Assembly: GCF_004364335.1 (NCBI RefSeq)
Contig: NZ_SOCR01000003.1
Span: forward strand, 186,001-250,000
Source: Pseudomonas graminis
GTDB lineage: Bacteria; Pseudomonadota; Gammaproteobacteria; Pseudomonadales; Pseudomonadaceae
Length of the DNA stretch: 64,000 bases
Reading direction: 5' to 3'
Below are positions 39,462-48,642 of the stretch, one piece after another; the stretch's first letter is position 1, and every line of letters starts with the position of its first letter. The notes under the pieces were generated by a model. That model was not told the DNA's origin. It did not search any database and saw only the letters and a program-made list of their open reading frames with translations. The position numbers and the translations under genes were made by a program.

Positions 39462-40220
39462 ATGGCGGTTGCCTTGAGCACCCTGGTGGAAGAAGCGGAC
39501 CGCTATCTCGGTAGCGCACGGATTCAGGATTATTGCCCCAACGGCCTGCAGGTCGAGGGCCGGCCGCAGGTCAGCCGAATCGTCTCCGGCGTCACCGCGA
39601 GTCAGGCGTTGCTGGACGCAGCCGTGGAGGCCAATGCCGATCTGGTGCTGGTGCATCATGGCTATTTCTGGAAAGGCGAGAACCCCTGCATCACCGGCAT
39701 GAAACAGCGTCGCCTGAAAACGCTGCTCAAGCACGACATCAGCCTGCTGTCCTACCACTTGCCCCTCGACCTTCATGCCGACGTGGGCAACAACGTTCAG
39801 TTGGCCCAGCAACTGGACATTACCGTCGAAGGTCCGTTGGACCCGGACAATCCGCGCATCGTCGGGCTGGTCGGCTCACTCGGCGAGGCCATGACCCCAC
39901 GGGATTTCGCCCACCGCGTCCAGACTGCATTGGGACGTGAGCCGCTGCTGATCGAAGGCGACGGCATGATTCGCCGGGTCGGCTGGTGCACCGGAGGCGG
40001 GCAGGGCTACATCGATCAAGCCGTGCTGGCCGGCGTGGACCTGTACTTGAGCGGCGAGGCGTCCGAGCAGACCTTTCACAGCGCACGGGAGAACGGCATC
40101 AGTTTCATTGCCGCCGGTCATCACGCCACCGAGCGCTACGGGGTTCAGGCACTGGGTGATTACCTGGCGCGACGCTTTGCCCTGGAGCATCTGTTCATCG
40201 ACTGCCCGAACCCGATTTAA
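39462..40220 (+). CDS. NIF3-family (DUF34) metal-binding protein
   Basis: A 252-residue member of the NIF3/YbgI family, often labelled GTP cyclohydrolase 1 type 2 homologue, although the true function is not settled. Metal-binding histidines appear in VLVHHGYFWKGE and SYHLPLDLHADVGNN, with a further set in AAGHHATERYGVQAL. AGGAGA precedes the ATG. It is divergent from algW, with AT-rich promoter sequence between the two. Confidence 0.88.
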   Translation: MAVALSTLVEEADRYLGSARIQDYCPNGLQVEGRPQVSRIVSGVTASQALLDAAVEANADLVLVHHGYFWKGENPCITGMKQRRLKTLLKHDISLLSYHLPLDLHADVGNNVQLAQQLDITVEGPLDPDNPRIVGLVGSLGEAMTPRDFAHRVQTALGREPLLIEGDGMIRRVGWCTGGGQGYIDQAVLAGVDLYLSGEASEQTFHSARENGISFIAAGHHATERYGVQALGDYLARRFALEHLFIDCPNPI

Positions 40221-40254
40221 CGGGCCCGCGGGTCCAATGCCTGAGCTATATGGT

Positions 40255-40271
40255 TAGATCGTTTCGATCTA
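40255..40271. other. Short inverted repeat upstream of cysD
   Basis: TAGATCG-TTT-CGATCTA is an exact 7-base inverted repeat about 100 bases before the cysD start. It might be an operator or a weak hairpin; nothing else of note is visible in the 147-base spacer. Confidence 0.3.
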
Positions 40272-40367
40272 TCCCTGCCGCTGAATAGAATCAGGCCCCA
40301 TGATAAAGTGCCTCGCTCGATAGAGCCCGCAGGCTCTCCATACACGTACGTTATCCCGTGAGTAACC

Positions 40368-41285
40368 ATGGTCGACAAACTGACGCATCTGAAACAGCTG
40401 GAGGCGGAAAGCATCCACATCATCCGCGAGGTCGCTGCCGAGTTCGATAACCCGGTGATGCTGTACTCCGTCGGTAAAGACTCTGCCGTGATGCTGCATC
40501 TGGCGCGCAAGGCCTTCTTTCCAGGCAAGTTGCCATTCCCTGTGATGCACGTCGACACCCGCTGGAAATTCCAGGAGATGTACCGCTTCCGCGACAAGAT
40601 GGTCGAGGATATGGGCCTGGACCTGATCGTGCACGTGAACCCGGACGGCGTCGCGCAGGGTATCAACCCGCTGACCCACGGCAGCTCGAAGCACACCGAT
40701 ATCATGAAAACCCAGGGCCTCAAGCAGGCCCTCGACAAGCACGGCTTCGATGCCGCGTTCGGGGGCGCCCGTCGTGACGAAGAGAAATCCCGCGCCAAAG
40801 AGCGCGTGTATTCCTTCCGCGACACCAAGCACCGCTGGGACCCGAAAAACCAGCGCCCCGAGCTGTGGAATGTGTACAACGGCAACGTCAACAAAGGCGA
40901 GTCGATCCGTGTGTTCCCGCTCTCCAACTGGACCGAGCTGGACATCTGGCAGTACATCTACCTCGAAGGCATTCCGATCGTCCCGCTGTATTTCGCCGCC
41001 GAGCGCGAAGTCATCGAGATGAACGGCACCTGGATCATGATCGACGACGACCGCCTGCGTAATCACCTGTCCGACGAGGACAAGAAGCGCATCGTCAAGA
41101 AGAAGGTCCGCTTCCGCACACTGGGCGACTACCCGTTGACGGGCGCTGTCGAGTCCGAGGCCACCAGCCTCACCGACATCATTCAGGAAATGCTCCTGAC
41201 GCGAACTTCCGAGCGCCAGGGCCGGGTCATCGACCACGATGGCGCCGGCTCCATGGAAGAAAAGAAACGTCAGGGTTATTTCTAA
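40368..41285 (+). CDS. cysD: Sulfate adenylyltransferase subunit 2
   Basis: A 305-residue ATP sulfurylase catalytic subunit that forms adenosine 5'-phosphosulfate from sulfate and ATP. The PP-loop [20 protein letters not shown] (near residue 35) and [20 protein letters not shown] are characteristic. It works as a heterodimer with the CysN GTPase, encoded 15 bases downstream. No Cys-box regulator site was identified with confidence. Confidence 0.97.
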   Translation: MVDKLTHLKQLEAESIHIIREVAAEFDNPVMLYSVGKDSAVMLHLARKAFFPGKLPFPVMHVDTRWKFQEMYRFRDKMVEDMGLDLIVHVNPDGVAQGINPLTHGSSKHTDIMKTQGLKQALDKHGFDAAFGGARRDEEKSRAKERVYSFRDTKHRWDPKNQRPELWNVYNGNVNKGESIRVFPLSNWTELDIWQYIYLEGIPIVPLYFAAEREVIEMNGTWIMIDDDRLRNHLSDEDKKRIVKKKVRFRTLGDYPLTGAVESEATSLTDIIQEMLLTRTSERQGRVIDHDGAGSMEEKKRQGYF

Positions 41286-41300
41286 TTAGGGTGTCTGAAC

Positions 41301-43199
41301 ATGTCGCATCAATCTGAATTGATCAGCGAGGACATCCTCGCCTATCTGGGCCAGCACGAACGCAAGGAAATGCTGCGCTTCCTGACCTGTGGCAACGTCG
41401 ACGACGGCAAGAGCACGTTGATCGGGCGGCTGCTGCACGATTCCAAGATGATCTACGAAGATCACCTGGAAGCCATCACCCGTGATTCGAAAAAATCCGG
41501 TACCACGGGCGACGAAGTCGATCTGGCGCTGCTGGTTGACGGCCTGCAGGCCGAGCGCGAGCAGGGCATCACCATCGATGTCGCTTACCGCTACTTCTCC
41601 ACCGCCAAGCGCAAATTCATCATCGCCGACACCCCCGGCCATGAGCAGTACACCCGCAACATGGCCACCGGTGCGTCCACCTGTGACCTGGCGATCATTC
41701 TGGTCGACGCCCGCTACGGCGTGCAGACCCAGACCAAACGCCACAGCTACATCGCCTCGTTACTGGGCATCAAGCACATCGTGGTCGCCATCAACAAGAT
41801 GGACCTCAATGGTTTCGACGAGACCATCTTCGAGCAGATCAAGGCTGATTACCTGGCGTTCGCCGACCGCATCGCGCTGAAGCCGACCACCATGGAATTC
41901 GTGCCGATGTCGGCCCTCAAGGGCGACAACGTGGTCAACCGGAGCGAGCGCTCGCCGTGGTACACCGGCAAGTCGCTGATGGAAATTCTCGAAACCGTCG
42001 AGATCGCCAACGACCGCAATTTCACCGACCTGCGTTTTCCGGTGCAGTACGTTAACCGTCCGAACCTGAACTTCCGAGGTTTCGCCGGCACCCTGGCAAG
42101 CGGCATCGTGCACAAGGGCGACGAAGTCGTTGTGCTGCCGTCCGGCAAGAGCAGCCGCGTGAAATCCATCGTCACCTTCGAAGGTGAACTGGAGCATGCG
42201 GGCCCGGGTCAAGCAGTGACGCTGACCATGGAAGACGAGATCGACATCTCCCGTGGCGACCTGTTGGTGCATGCCGACAACGTCCCGCAGGTCGCTGACG
42301 CCTTCGACGCCATGCTGGTGTGGATGGCCGAAGAGCCGATGCTGCCGGGCAAGAAATACGACATCAAACGCGCCACGTCCTACGTGCCGGGTTCGATTGC
42401 CAGCATTACCCATCGTGTTGACGTGAACACGCTGGAAGAAGGCCCGGCCAGTTCGCTGCAGCTGAATGAAATCGGCCGCGTGAAGATCGCACTGGACGCG
42501 CCGATTGCCCTCGATGGCTACGACAGCAACCGCACCACGGGCGCGTTCATCGTCATCGACCGTTTGACCAATGGCACCGTGGCGGCGGGCATGATCATCG
42601 CCAAGCCGGTGGTCGCGGGTAGCGGAAGCCATCACGGCGCGCTGGCCCATGTTTCTGTTGAAGAGCGCGCTCAGCGCTTCGGCCAGAAGCCGGCGACCGT
42701 GCTGTTCAGCGGTTTGTCGGGTGCAGGCAAGAGCACGCTGGCGTATGCCGTGGAGCGCAAGCTTTTCGACATGGGCCGTGGGGTGTTCGTCCTTGATGGC
42801 CAGAACCTGCGCCACGACCTTAACAAGGGCTTGCCGCAGGATCGCGCCGGTCGCACCGAGAACTGGCGTCGTGCCGCCCACGTTGCGCGTCAGTTCAACG
42901 AAGCGGGCCTGCTGACCCTCGCGGCGTTCGTCGCGCCGGACGCGGGCGGTCGGCAGAATGCCAAGGCCCTGATCGGCGATGATCGACTGATCACCGTGTA
43001 CGTTCAGGCATCGCCGCAAGTCTGTCGCGAGCGTGATCCCCAAGGGCTCTACGCCGCCGACAAGGACAACATCCCGGGTGAATCCTTCCCGTATGACGTC
43101 CCGCTGGACGCCGACCTGGTTATCGACACGCAGTCGCTGAATGTCGAAGAAAGCGTCAAACAGGTGCTGGATCTGCTGCGGACCCGCGGCGTGATCTAA
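41301..43199 (+). CDS. cysNC: Bifunctional sulfate adenylyltransferase GTPase / APS kinase
   Basis: A 632-residue fusion. The N-terminal CysN GTPase (about 1-440) shows [15 protein letters not shown], the switch II motif [12 protein letters not shown] and NKMDLNG, then EF-Tu-like barrels. The C-terminal APS kinase (about 455-632) has the P-loop [17 protein letters not shown] and [14 protein letters not shown]. It couples GTP hydrolysis to APS formation and then phosphorylates APS to PAPS. The fusion is common in pseudomonads. A strong terminator follows. Confidence 0.97.
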   Translation: MSHQSELISEDILAYLGQHERKEMLRFLTCGNVDDGKSTLIGRLLHDSKMIYEDHLEAITRDSKKSGTTGDEVDLALLVDGLQAEREQGITIDVAYRYFSTAKRKFIIADTPGHEQYTRNMATGASTCDLAIILVDARYGVQTQTKRHSYIASLLGIKHIVVAINKMDLNGFDETIFEQIKADYLAFADRIALKPTTMEFVPMSALKGDNVVNRSERSPWYTGKSLMEILETVEIANDRNFTDLRFPVQYVNRPNLNFRGFAGTLASGIVHKGDEVVVLPSGKSSRVKSIVTFEGELEHAGPGQAVTLTMEDEIDISRGDLLVHADNVPQVADAFDAMLVWMAEEPMLPGKKYDIKRATSYVPGSIASITHRVDVNTLEEGPASSLQLNEIGRVKIALDAPIALDGYDSNRTTGAFIVIDRLTNGTVAAGMIIAKPVVAGSGSHHGALAHVSVEERAQRFGQKPATVLFSGLSGAGKSTLAYAVERKLFDMGRGVFVLDGQNLRHDLNKGLPQDRAGRTENWRRAAHVARQFNEAGLLTLAAFVAPDAGGRQNAKALIGDDRLITVYVQASPQVCRERDPQGLYAADKDNIPGESFPYDVPLDADLVIDTQSLNVEESVKQVLDLLRTRGVI

Positions 43200-43214
43200 A
43201 CGCTGTTCGCTGTA

Positions 43215-43247
43215 CAAAAAACCCGCCAATGATGGCGGGTTTTTTGT
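43215..43247 (+). terminator. Rho-independent terminator after cysNC
   Basis: ACCCGCC/GGCGGGT stem with flanking A6 and T6 tracts, 16 bases after the cysNC stop. Confidence 0.9.
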
Positions 43248-43283
43248 TGCCCGGCCGTGGACCATCATCCTGGATGAAAACAC

Positions 43284-43310
43284 CGGTTCGCCAGCAAGCC
43301 GGCTCCTACG
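43284..43310. repeat. Half REP, second family
   Basis: GGTTCGCCAGCAAGCCGGCT followed by CCTACGG is a single arm of the REP type seen as a full pair at 47,369-47,456, distinct from the GCGCGCTTGCCCGCG type. Confidence 0.65.
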
Positions 43311-43352
43311 GATTTAGGCCGGTCGCAGATGGGGTGCCTGGCGCAATTCCAG

Positions 43353-43441
43353 TGTAGGAGCGCGCTTGCCCGCGAAGGCGGTGTGTCAGATGACGTTGAG
43401 GGCACAGATACATTGCGTTCGCGGGCAAGCGCGCTCCTACA
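43353..43441. repeat. REP inverted pair (REPIN-like)
   Basis: TGTAGGAGCGCGCTTGCCCG and its exact reverse complement bracket about 50 bases between two terminators. Confidence 0.9.
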
Positions 43442-43516
43442 CTGCTCCGGCGTATCGGGATGGCATGGCCGGCGTGGAACTCGTACATACCGGCTTGCAA
43501 TGAGCCAAAAGCCCAC

Positions 43517-43557
43517 AAAAAAGCCCGCCCCTGATCACCTCAGGGGCGGGCTTTTGG
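43517..43557 (-). terminator. Terminator after the zapG-like gene
   Basis: AAGCCCGCCCCTGA/TCAGGGGCGGGCTT is a long perfect stem with an A6 tract on the left, giving a U tract on the minus-strand transcript 15 bases after the gene. It can also stop plus-strand readthrough. Confidence 0.85.
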
Positions 43558-43571
43558 TGTTTCGAGTCGCG

Positions 43572-44009
43572 TTACTTCTTCAAACCGTAATGCTCGTCCA
43601 GCATGCCGGGGGAGTCGGGCGACTTGGGCGCGTAGTCCTTAGGCGGTTCAGCGGCCGTGCGCGGTGGCGTCAGGCGATCGCGGTGCGGATGGAGCGCTTC
43701 CGGGTGCAGCGCAGCCAGCAGGCGTTGACGGGTGATGTCGTCGGTGGCCAGGCGGTTGGCGCCTTCGGCCAGATGCTCCTGAACATCGTGGTAGCTCTGC
43801 GACAGCTTCTGCACCAGATTGGCGGTGCTGTTGAAGTGGGTGATGACCTCGTTCTGATACGTATCGAAACGCTCCTGAACGTCATCCAGCTGGCGCTGAG
43901 TCCCGTTAGGCACGGCATTGGGCAGCGCGCGCGCCACGAAGAAACCGATGATCACACCAACCACCAGGGCGATGGTCGGCAGCAACCAAACTAAGAGCGA
44001 GTAATCCAC
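43572..44009 (-). CDS. DUF1043 inner-membrane protein (YhcB/ZapG-like)
   Basis: A 145-residue protein with one N-terminal helix (LLVWLLPTIALVVGVIIGFFVARAL) followed by a cytoplasmic coiled coil (QRQLDDVQERFDTYQNEVITHFNST) and a disordered proline-rich tail. YhcB/ZapG proteins link cell-wall and lipid synthesis with division in enterobacteria; that role is inferred. The start is GTG at 44009 preceded by AGGAAGGA; no in-frame ATG fits. Confidence 0.82.
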   Translation of the reverse strand: MDYSLLVWLLPTIALVVGVIIGFFVARALPNAVPNGTQRQLDDVQERFDTYQNEVITHFNSTANLVQKLSQSYHDVQEHLAEGANRLATDDITRQRLLAALHPEALHPHRDRLTPPRTAAEPPKDYAPKSPDSPGMLDEHYGLKK

Positions 44010-44148
44010 GAGTCCTTCCTCTATAAACGGCTTTGCTTTACGTTAACGGCTCGAACCTGCGCTGTATAGCGGCGACGCGTCGCCAGCTTGCCAGCCACAG
44101 ACAATCAGCTAGACGAGTCGACCCAATTGAAGGTCACGGAGTTCATTC

Positions 44149-44784
44149 TTGCTCATGCGTGAGACCCCTGTATTCATCGATGGCCCGGCGGGCCAACTCG
44201 AAGCGTTGTACCTCGATCTGGACGAGGCCAAAGGCATCGCGCTGATATGCCATCCTAACCCGGTTCAGGGTGGCACCATGCTCAATAAAGTGATCTCGAC
44301 CCTGCAGCGCACGGCGCGTGATGCCGGTCTTATCACTCTGCGCTTCAACTATCGCGGCGTTGGCGCCAGCGCCGGCAACTCGGACATGGGCGAGGGTGAA
44401 GTCGACGACGCACAGGCGGCGGCGAGCTGGCTGCGCGACAAACATCCCGACCTGCCCATGACCTTGCTGGGATTTTCCTTCGGTGGTTTCGTGGCGGCCA
44501 CCCTGGGCGGGCGGCTTGAGGCTGAGGGCGAAATCTTGAAGCATCTGTTCATGGTCGCGCCTGCCGTGATGCGCATAGCCAACATGGAGGCATTGCCGCA
44601 GAAGGGCGCTTTGACGATCATTCAGCCCGACACCGACGAGGTCGTTGACCCACAACTTGTGTACGCATGGTCTGACACGCTTCAGCGCCCCCATAAGCTG
44701 CTGAAAGTGGCAGAATGCGGGCACTTTTTTCACGGCAAGCTGACCGATCTCAAGGATCTGATTCTGCCGCGCCTTTCGAATTGA
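44149..44784 (+). CDS. Alpha/beta hydrolase
   Basis: A 211-residue alpha/beta-hydrolase of the YfbK/CocE-like short group. The nucleophile elbow is LGFSFGGF (serine near residue 107), HPNPVQGGTMLNKV forms the oxyanion region, and a final histidine lies in CGHFFHGKL. Two starts are possible: TTG at 44149, with GGAG seven bases upstream, or ATG at 44155. The TTG is better spaced, but the ATG starts the usual MRETPVF. No substrate is known. trpS begins 28 bases after its stop. Confidence 0.82.
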   Translation: MLMRETPVFIDGPAGQLEALYLDLDEAKGIALICHPNPVQGGTMLNKVISTLQRTARDAGLITLRFNYRGVGASAGNSDMGEGEVDDAQAAASWLRDKHPDLPMTLLGFSFGGFVAATLGGRLEAEGEILKHLFMVAPAVMRIANMEALPQKGALTIIQPDTDEVVDPQLVYAWSDTLQRPHKLLKVAECGHFFHGKLTDLKDLILPRLSN

Positions 44785-44812
44785 TCGCAGCACCCAAAAT
44801 AAGCGACTAGCC

Positions 44813-46162
44813 ATGACCACTCGTATCCTGACCGGTATCACCACCACCGGCACACCGCACCTGGGCAACTACGCCGGCGCCATTCGCCCGGCCATCGTTG
44901 CCAGCCGCCAGAGCGATGCTGACTCGTTCTACTTTCTGGCTGACTACCACGCGCTGATCAAATGCGATGACCCGCTGCGCATTCAGCGCTCGCGTCTGGA
45001 AATCGCTGCTACCTGGCTCGCGGCAGGGCTGGACGTCGATCGCGTGACGTTCTATCGCCAGTCCGACATTCCGGAAATCCCCGAACTGACCTGGCTGCTC
45101 ACCTGCGTGGCCGGCAAGGGCTTGCTCAACCGCGCCCACGCCTACAAGGCCTCGGTGGACAAGAACGTCGAAGCCGGTGAAGACCCGGACGCCGGCATCA
45201 CCATGGGCCTGTTCAGCTACCCGGTGCTGATGGCCGCCGACATCCTGATGTTCAACGCCCACCAAGTGCCTGTGGGCCGCGATCAGATCCAGCACGTCGA
45301 AATGGCGCGTGACATCGGTCAGCGCTTCAATCACCTGTTCGGCAACGGCAAAGAGTTCTTCGTGATGCCGGAAGCGCTGATCGAAGAAAGCGTCGCGACC
45401 CTGCCTGGCCTGGACGGTCGCAAGATGTCGAAAAGCTACGACAACACCGTGCCGCTTTTTACCAGTGCCAAAGACATGAAAGAGGCGATCTCGCGCATCG
45501 TCACTGACTCGCGCCTGCCGGGCGAAGCCAAGGATCCAGACACGTCGCACCTGTTCACGCTGTACCAGGCATTCGCCAGCAAAGAACAAGGCGACGAGTT
45601 CCGCGCCGACCTGCTGCAGGGCTTGGGTTGGGGCGATGCCAAGCAGCGCCTGTTCCAGTTGCTGGACGCCGAGTTGGGCGAAGCACGCGAGCACTACCAT
45701 CGCCTGATCGAGCGCCCCGCTGACCTGGAAGACATCCTGCAAGCGGGCGCCGAGAAGGCCCGTCGTGTGGCCACGCCGTTTCTGGGCGAGCTGCGCGAAG
45801 CGGTCGGCCTGCGCTCATTCCGCACCGCCGCGCAAACCGCCACGGCGACCAAGAAGAAGGCCAGCAAGGGCGCGCGCTTTGTCAGTTTCCGTGAAGACGA
45901 CGGCAGTTTCCGCTTCCGGCTGCTGGCGGCCGATGGCGAGCAATTGCTGCTGTCGCGCAACTTCGCCGACGGCAAGGCGGCTGGCGCTGTGACCAAGCAG
46001 CTGCAGCAGGGCGGTACGCTGGACATCCGGCCCGAAGGTGATGCCTTCACCCTGTGGCTGAGTGATGCCTGTGTTGCCGACAGCCCGGCGTTCGCCGACG
46101 CCGCCGCCCGCGATGCCGCGATCGAGAGCCTGAAACTGGCGCTGGCGCCACAACAGGATTAA
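44813..46162 (+). CDS. trpS: Tryptophanyl-tRNA synthetase with C-terminal extension
   Basis: A 449-residue class I synthetase. The HIGH-like motif is TPHLGNYAGA (near residue 15) and the KMSKS loop is GRKMSKSYDN (near 203). The catalytic and anticodon parts end near 330, the usual TrpS length. An extra segment of about 110 residues follows a basic linker (ATKKKASKGARF) and resembles two DUF1508-like beta-beta-alpha units (GSFRFRLLAADGEQLLLSRN, then LDIRPEGDAFTLWLSDA). Long TrpS of this type is known in pseudomonads; the role of the extension is unclear. Confidence 0.93.
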   Translation: MTTRILTGITTTGTPHLGNYAGAIRPAIVASRQSDADSFYFLADYHALIKCDDPLRIQRSRLEIAATWLAAGLDVDRVTFYRQSDIPEIPELTWLLTCVAGKGLLNRAHAYKASVDKNVEAGEDPDAGITMGLFSYPVLMAADILMFNAHQVPVGRDQIQHVEMARDIGQRFNHLFGNGKEFFVMPEALIEESVATLPGLDGRKMSKSYDNTVPLFTSAKDMKEAISRIVTDSRLPGEAKDPDTSHLFTLYQAFASKEQGDEFRADLLQGLGWGDAKQRLFQLLDAELGEAREHYHRLIERPADLEDILQAGAEKARRVATPFLGELREAVGLRSFRTAAQTATATKKKASKGARFVSFREDDGSFRFRLLAADGEQLLLSRNFADGKAAGAVTKQLQQGGTLDIRPEGDAFTLWLSDACVADSPAFADAAARDAAIESLKLALAPQQD

Positions 46163-46224
46163 TTGCCATTCCAATGGGCCGTCGCTACAGTGACGGCCCG
46201 TTTTTGCTGCCTTTGCAAGCGACT

Positions 46225-47319
46225 ATGACCCCTCTAGAACGATACCAAGCTGACCTGAAGCGTCCGGACTTTTTCCACGACGCCGCGCAAGAGAATGCGG
46301 TGCGCCATCTGCAGCGTCTGTACGACGATCTGGTCGCCGCCCCTGACCGCAAGCCGGGATTGCTGGGCAAGCTGTTCGGCAAGAAAGAAGCCCCGATTGT
46401 GAAAGGGCTGTATTTCTGGGGCGGTGTGGGCCGGGGCAAGACCTACCTGGTCGACACTTTCTTCGAAGCGCTGCCGTTTGAAGACAAGACCCGCACGCAC
46501 TTCCACCGCTTCATGAAGCGTGTGCACGAGGAAATGAAAAACCTCAAGGGCGAGAAGAACCCGCTGACCCTGATCGCCAAGCAGTTTTCCGAAGAAGCGC
46601 GGGTGATCTGTTTCGACGAGTTTTTCGTATCGGACATTACCGACGCGATGATCCTCGGCACGCTGATGGAAGAGCTGTTCAAGAACGGCGTGACCCTGGT
46701 TGCGACCTCGAACATCGTTCCGGACGGTCTCTACAAGGACGGTCTGCAGCGTGCGCGCTTCCTGCCGGCGATTGCGTTGATCAAGCAGAACACCGAGATC
46801 GTCAACGTCGACAGCGGCGTCGATTATCGCCTGCGTCACCTGGAGCAGGCCGAGCTGTTCCACTTCCCGCTGAACGAAGCGGCAGAGGAGAGCCTGCGCA
46901 AGAGCTTCCGTGCGCTGACCCCGGAATGCACCAAGGCCATCGAGAACGATGTGCTGATCATCGAGAATCGGCAGATCAAGGCGATTCGTACCTGCGACGA
47001 CGTGGCGTGGTTCGACTTCCGTGAGCTGTGCGACGGCCCGCGTAGCCAGAACGACTACATCGAACTCGGCAAGATCTTCCATGCGGTGCTGCTCAGTGGC
47101 GTCGAGCAGATGAGCGTGACCACCGACGACATTGCGCGCCGGTTCATCAACATGGTCGACGAGTTCTACGACCGCAACGTCAAGTTGATCATCTCGGCGG
47201 AAGTCGAACTGAAAGACCTGTACACAGGTGGCCGCCTGAACTTCGAATTCCAGCGCACCCTCAGCCGTTTGCTGGAAATGCAGTCCCACGAATTCCTGTC
47301 ACGGGCCCATAAACCCTGA
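46225..47319 (+). CDS. zapE: AFG1-like ATPase, cell division protein ZapE
   Basis: A 364-residue AAA-type ATPase associated with the Z ring under stress. Walker A is GGVGRGKTYLVDTFF (near residue 70) and Walker B VICFDEFFVSDITDA; ARFLPAIALIKQ and FDFRELCDGPRS follow in family order. The ATG at 46225 gives the expected MTPLERYQADLKRPDFFHDA; the frame is open to 46174, but that part is not family sequence. It follows trpS by 62 bases. Confidence 0.93.
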   Translation: MTPLERYQADLKRPDFFHDAAQENAVRHLQRLYDDLVAAPDRKPGLLGKLFGKKEAPIVKGLYFWGGVGRGKTYLVDTFFEALPFEDKTRTHFHRFMKRVHEEMKNLKGEKNPLTLIAKQFSEEARVICFDEFFVSDITDAMILGTLMEELFKNGVTLVATSNIVPDGLYKDGLQRARFLPAIALIKQNTEIVNVDSGVDYRLRHLEQAELFHFPLNEAAEESLRKSFRALTPECTKAIENDVLIIENRQIKAIRTCDDVAWFDFRELCDGPRSQNDYIELGKIFHAVLLSGVEQMSVTTDDIARRFINMVDEFYDRNVKLIISAEVELKDLYTGGRLNFEFQRTLSRLLEMQSHEFLSRAHKP

Positions 47320-47368
47320 TGCCACTCAGTCGGGGGCGTTCAGAAAAATCTTGTCGGAACGCAGACCA

Positions 47369-47456
47369 GTAGGAGCCGGCTTGCTGGCGAACGCGGCGTG
47401 TCAGTCGCCTTATTGAGTGCAGACACACTACATTCGCCAGCAAGCCGGCTCCTACA
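47369..47456. repeat. REP inverted pair, second family
   Basis: GTAGGAGCCGGCTTGCTGGC and its reverse complement GCCAGCAAGCCGGCTCCTAC bracket about 45 bases, between zapE and a terminator. Confidence 0.9.
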
Positions 47457-47469
47457 ATCCGAATCAGCC

Positions 47470-47497
47470 AAAACCCTGCCTGTCCGCAGGGTTTTTT
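47470..47497. terminator. Terminator between zapE and the araC-type gene
   Basis: AAACCCTGC/GCAGGGTTT stem with a T6 tail on the plus strand and an A4 run on the other side; it may serve both convergent genes. Confidence 0.75.
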
Positions 47498-47501
47498 CGT
47501 T

Positions 47502-48497
47502 TCAGGCCGCCTGCTGAAACTGCTGCCGATACTGGTTCGGTGACAGGTCGGTGTGTTGGCGGAACAGGCGCGCGAAGAAGCTGGCGTCGTCGTATCCCAC
47601 TTCATAGCTGATGGTTTTGATGCTCTTGCGTGAGCCCGACAGCAAGCCCTTAGCGGTTTCGATGCGCAAGCGTTGCAGGTAGTGCAGCGGCTTGTCGCCG
47701 GTTGCCGTCTGGAAGCGGCGCATGAAGTTGCGGATGCTCATGCCGTGCTCGCGGGCCACATCCTCGAAACGGAATTTGTCGGCGAAGTGCTCCTCGAGCC
47801 AGTGCTGAATCTGCAGGATGATCACGTCCTGGTGCAGTTTCTGCCCGCCAAAACCAATCCGTCCCGGCGCGTAGCTGCGCTGCACTTCATAGAGAATGTC
47901 ACGGGCGACGGTCTGTGCGACATGGGCGCCGCAGAAGCGCTCGATCAGGTAGATATAAAGATCACACGCTGAAATCGTGCCGCCTGCGCAATACAGGTTA
48001 TCGGCGTCGGTCAGGTGCTTTTCCTGATTCAGCAGCACGTTCGGAAAACGCTCGGCGAACTCGTTGAAAAACCGCCAGTAGGTGGTCGCTTCCTTGCCAT
48101 CGAGCAGCCCCGCATCCCCAAGCCAGAACACGCCGCTGGCTTCACCGCACAGCACGGCGCCGCGCGCATGTTGCTCACGCAGCCACGGCAGGATTTGCGG
48201 ATAGCGTTCACGCAGGGTGTCGAAATCTTCGACGAAAGCGGGAAGGATGATGATATCGCTGTGTTCAAGCACACCGTCTACAGGGATGACGACGTCGCTG
48301 AAACTTCGGACTTCCTTGCCGTCCGGGCTGACCAGTCGGGTTTCGAAGGCCGGCTTGAAGCCCTGTCCCAACTGCTTGCCGTAGCGCAGGCTGGCGAGGT
48401 GAAAGAAGTCTTTGGCTTGCATGAGCGTGGAGGCAAAAATTCCATCGATCGCAAGAATGCTGACACGCCGCAACGGCGTGTTGAGTTGGATAGACAT
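47502..48497 (-). CDS. GlxA-type AraC-family regulator with DJ-1/PfpI domain
   Basis: A 331-residue transcription factor. The N-terminal DJ-1/PfpI-like domain (about 10-190) resembles glutamine-amidotransferase folds used for sensing. The C-terminal AraC helix-turn-helix pair (about 225-320) includes GMSIRNFMRRFQTATGDKPLHYLQRLRIETAKGLL and YEVGYDDASFFARLFRQH. It is divergent from the acyl-CoA dehydrogenase gene across 145 bases and is therefore a candidate regulator of it. The effector is unknown. Confidence 0.88.
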   Translation of the reverse strand: MSIQLNTPLRRVSILAIDGIFASTLMQAKDFFHLASLRYGKQLGQGFKPAFETRLVSPDGKEVRSFSDVVIPVDGVLEHSDIIILPAFVEDFDTLRERYPQILPWLREQHARGAVLCGEASGVFWLGDAGLLDGKEATTYWRFFNEFAERFPNVLLNQEKHLTDADNLYCAGGTISACDLYIYLIERFCGAHVAQTVARDILYEVQRSYAPGRIGFGGQKLHQDVIILQIQHWLEEHFADKFRFEDVAREHGMSIRNFMRRFQTATGDKPLHYLQRLRIETAKGLLSGSRKSIKTISYEVGYDDASFFARLFRQHTDLSPNQYRQQFQQAA

Positions 48498-48642
48498 AGT
48501 CTTTTGTTCTTATATGGGAAAGTGGTCAAGCAACGGCGTGATCGTCTTATTTTTTGTCGGATGTGTCCAGTGTCGCCGTCAACCTACGGCGCCTACGCTT
48601 TGTTGAAATATTGTCCGACAATCCCTCACGCCAGGTGCATCC

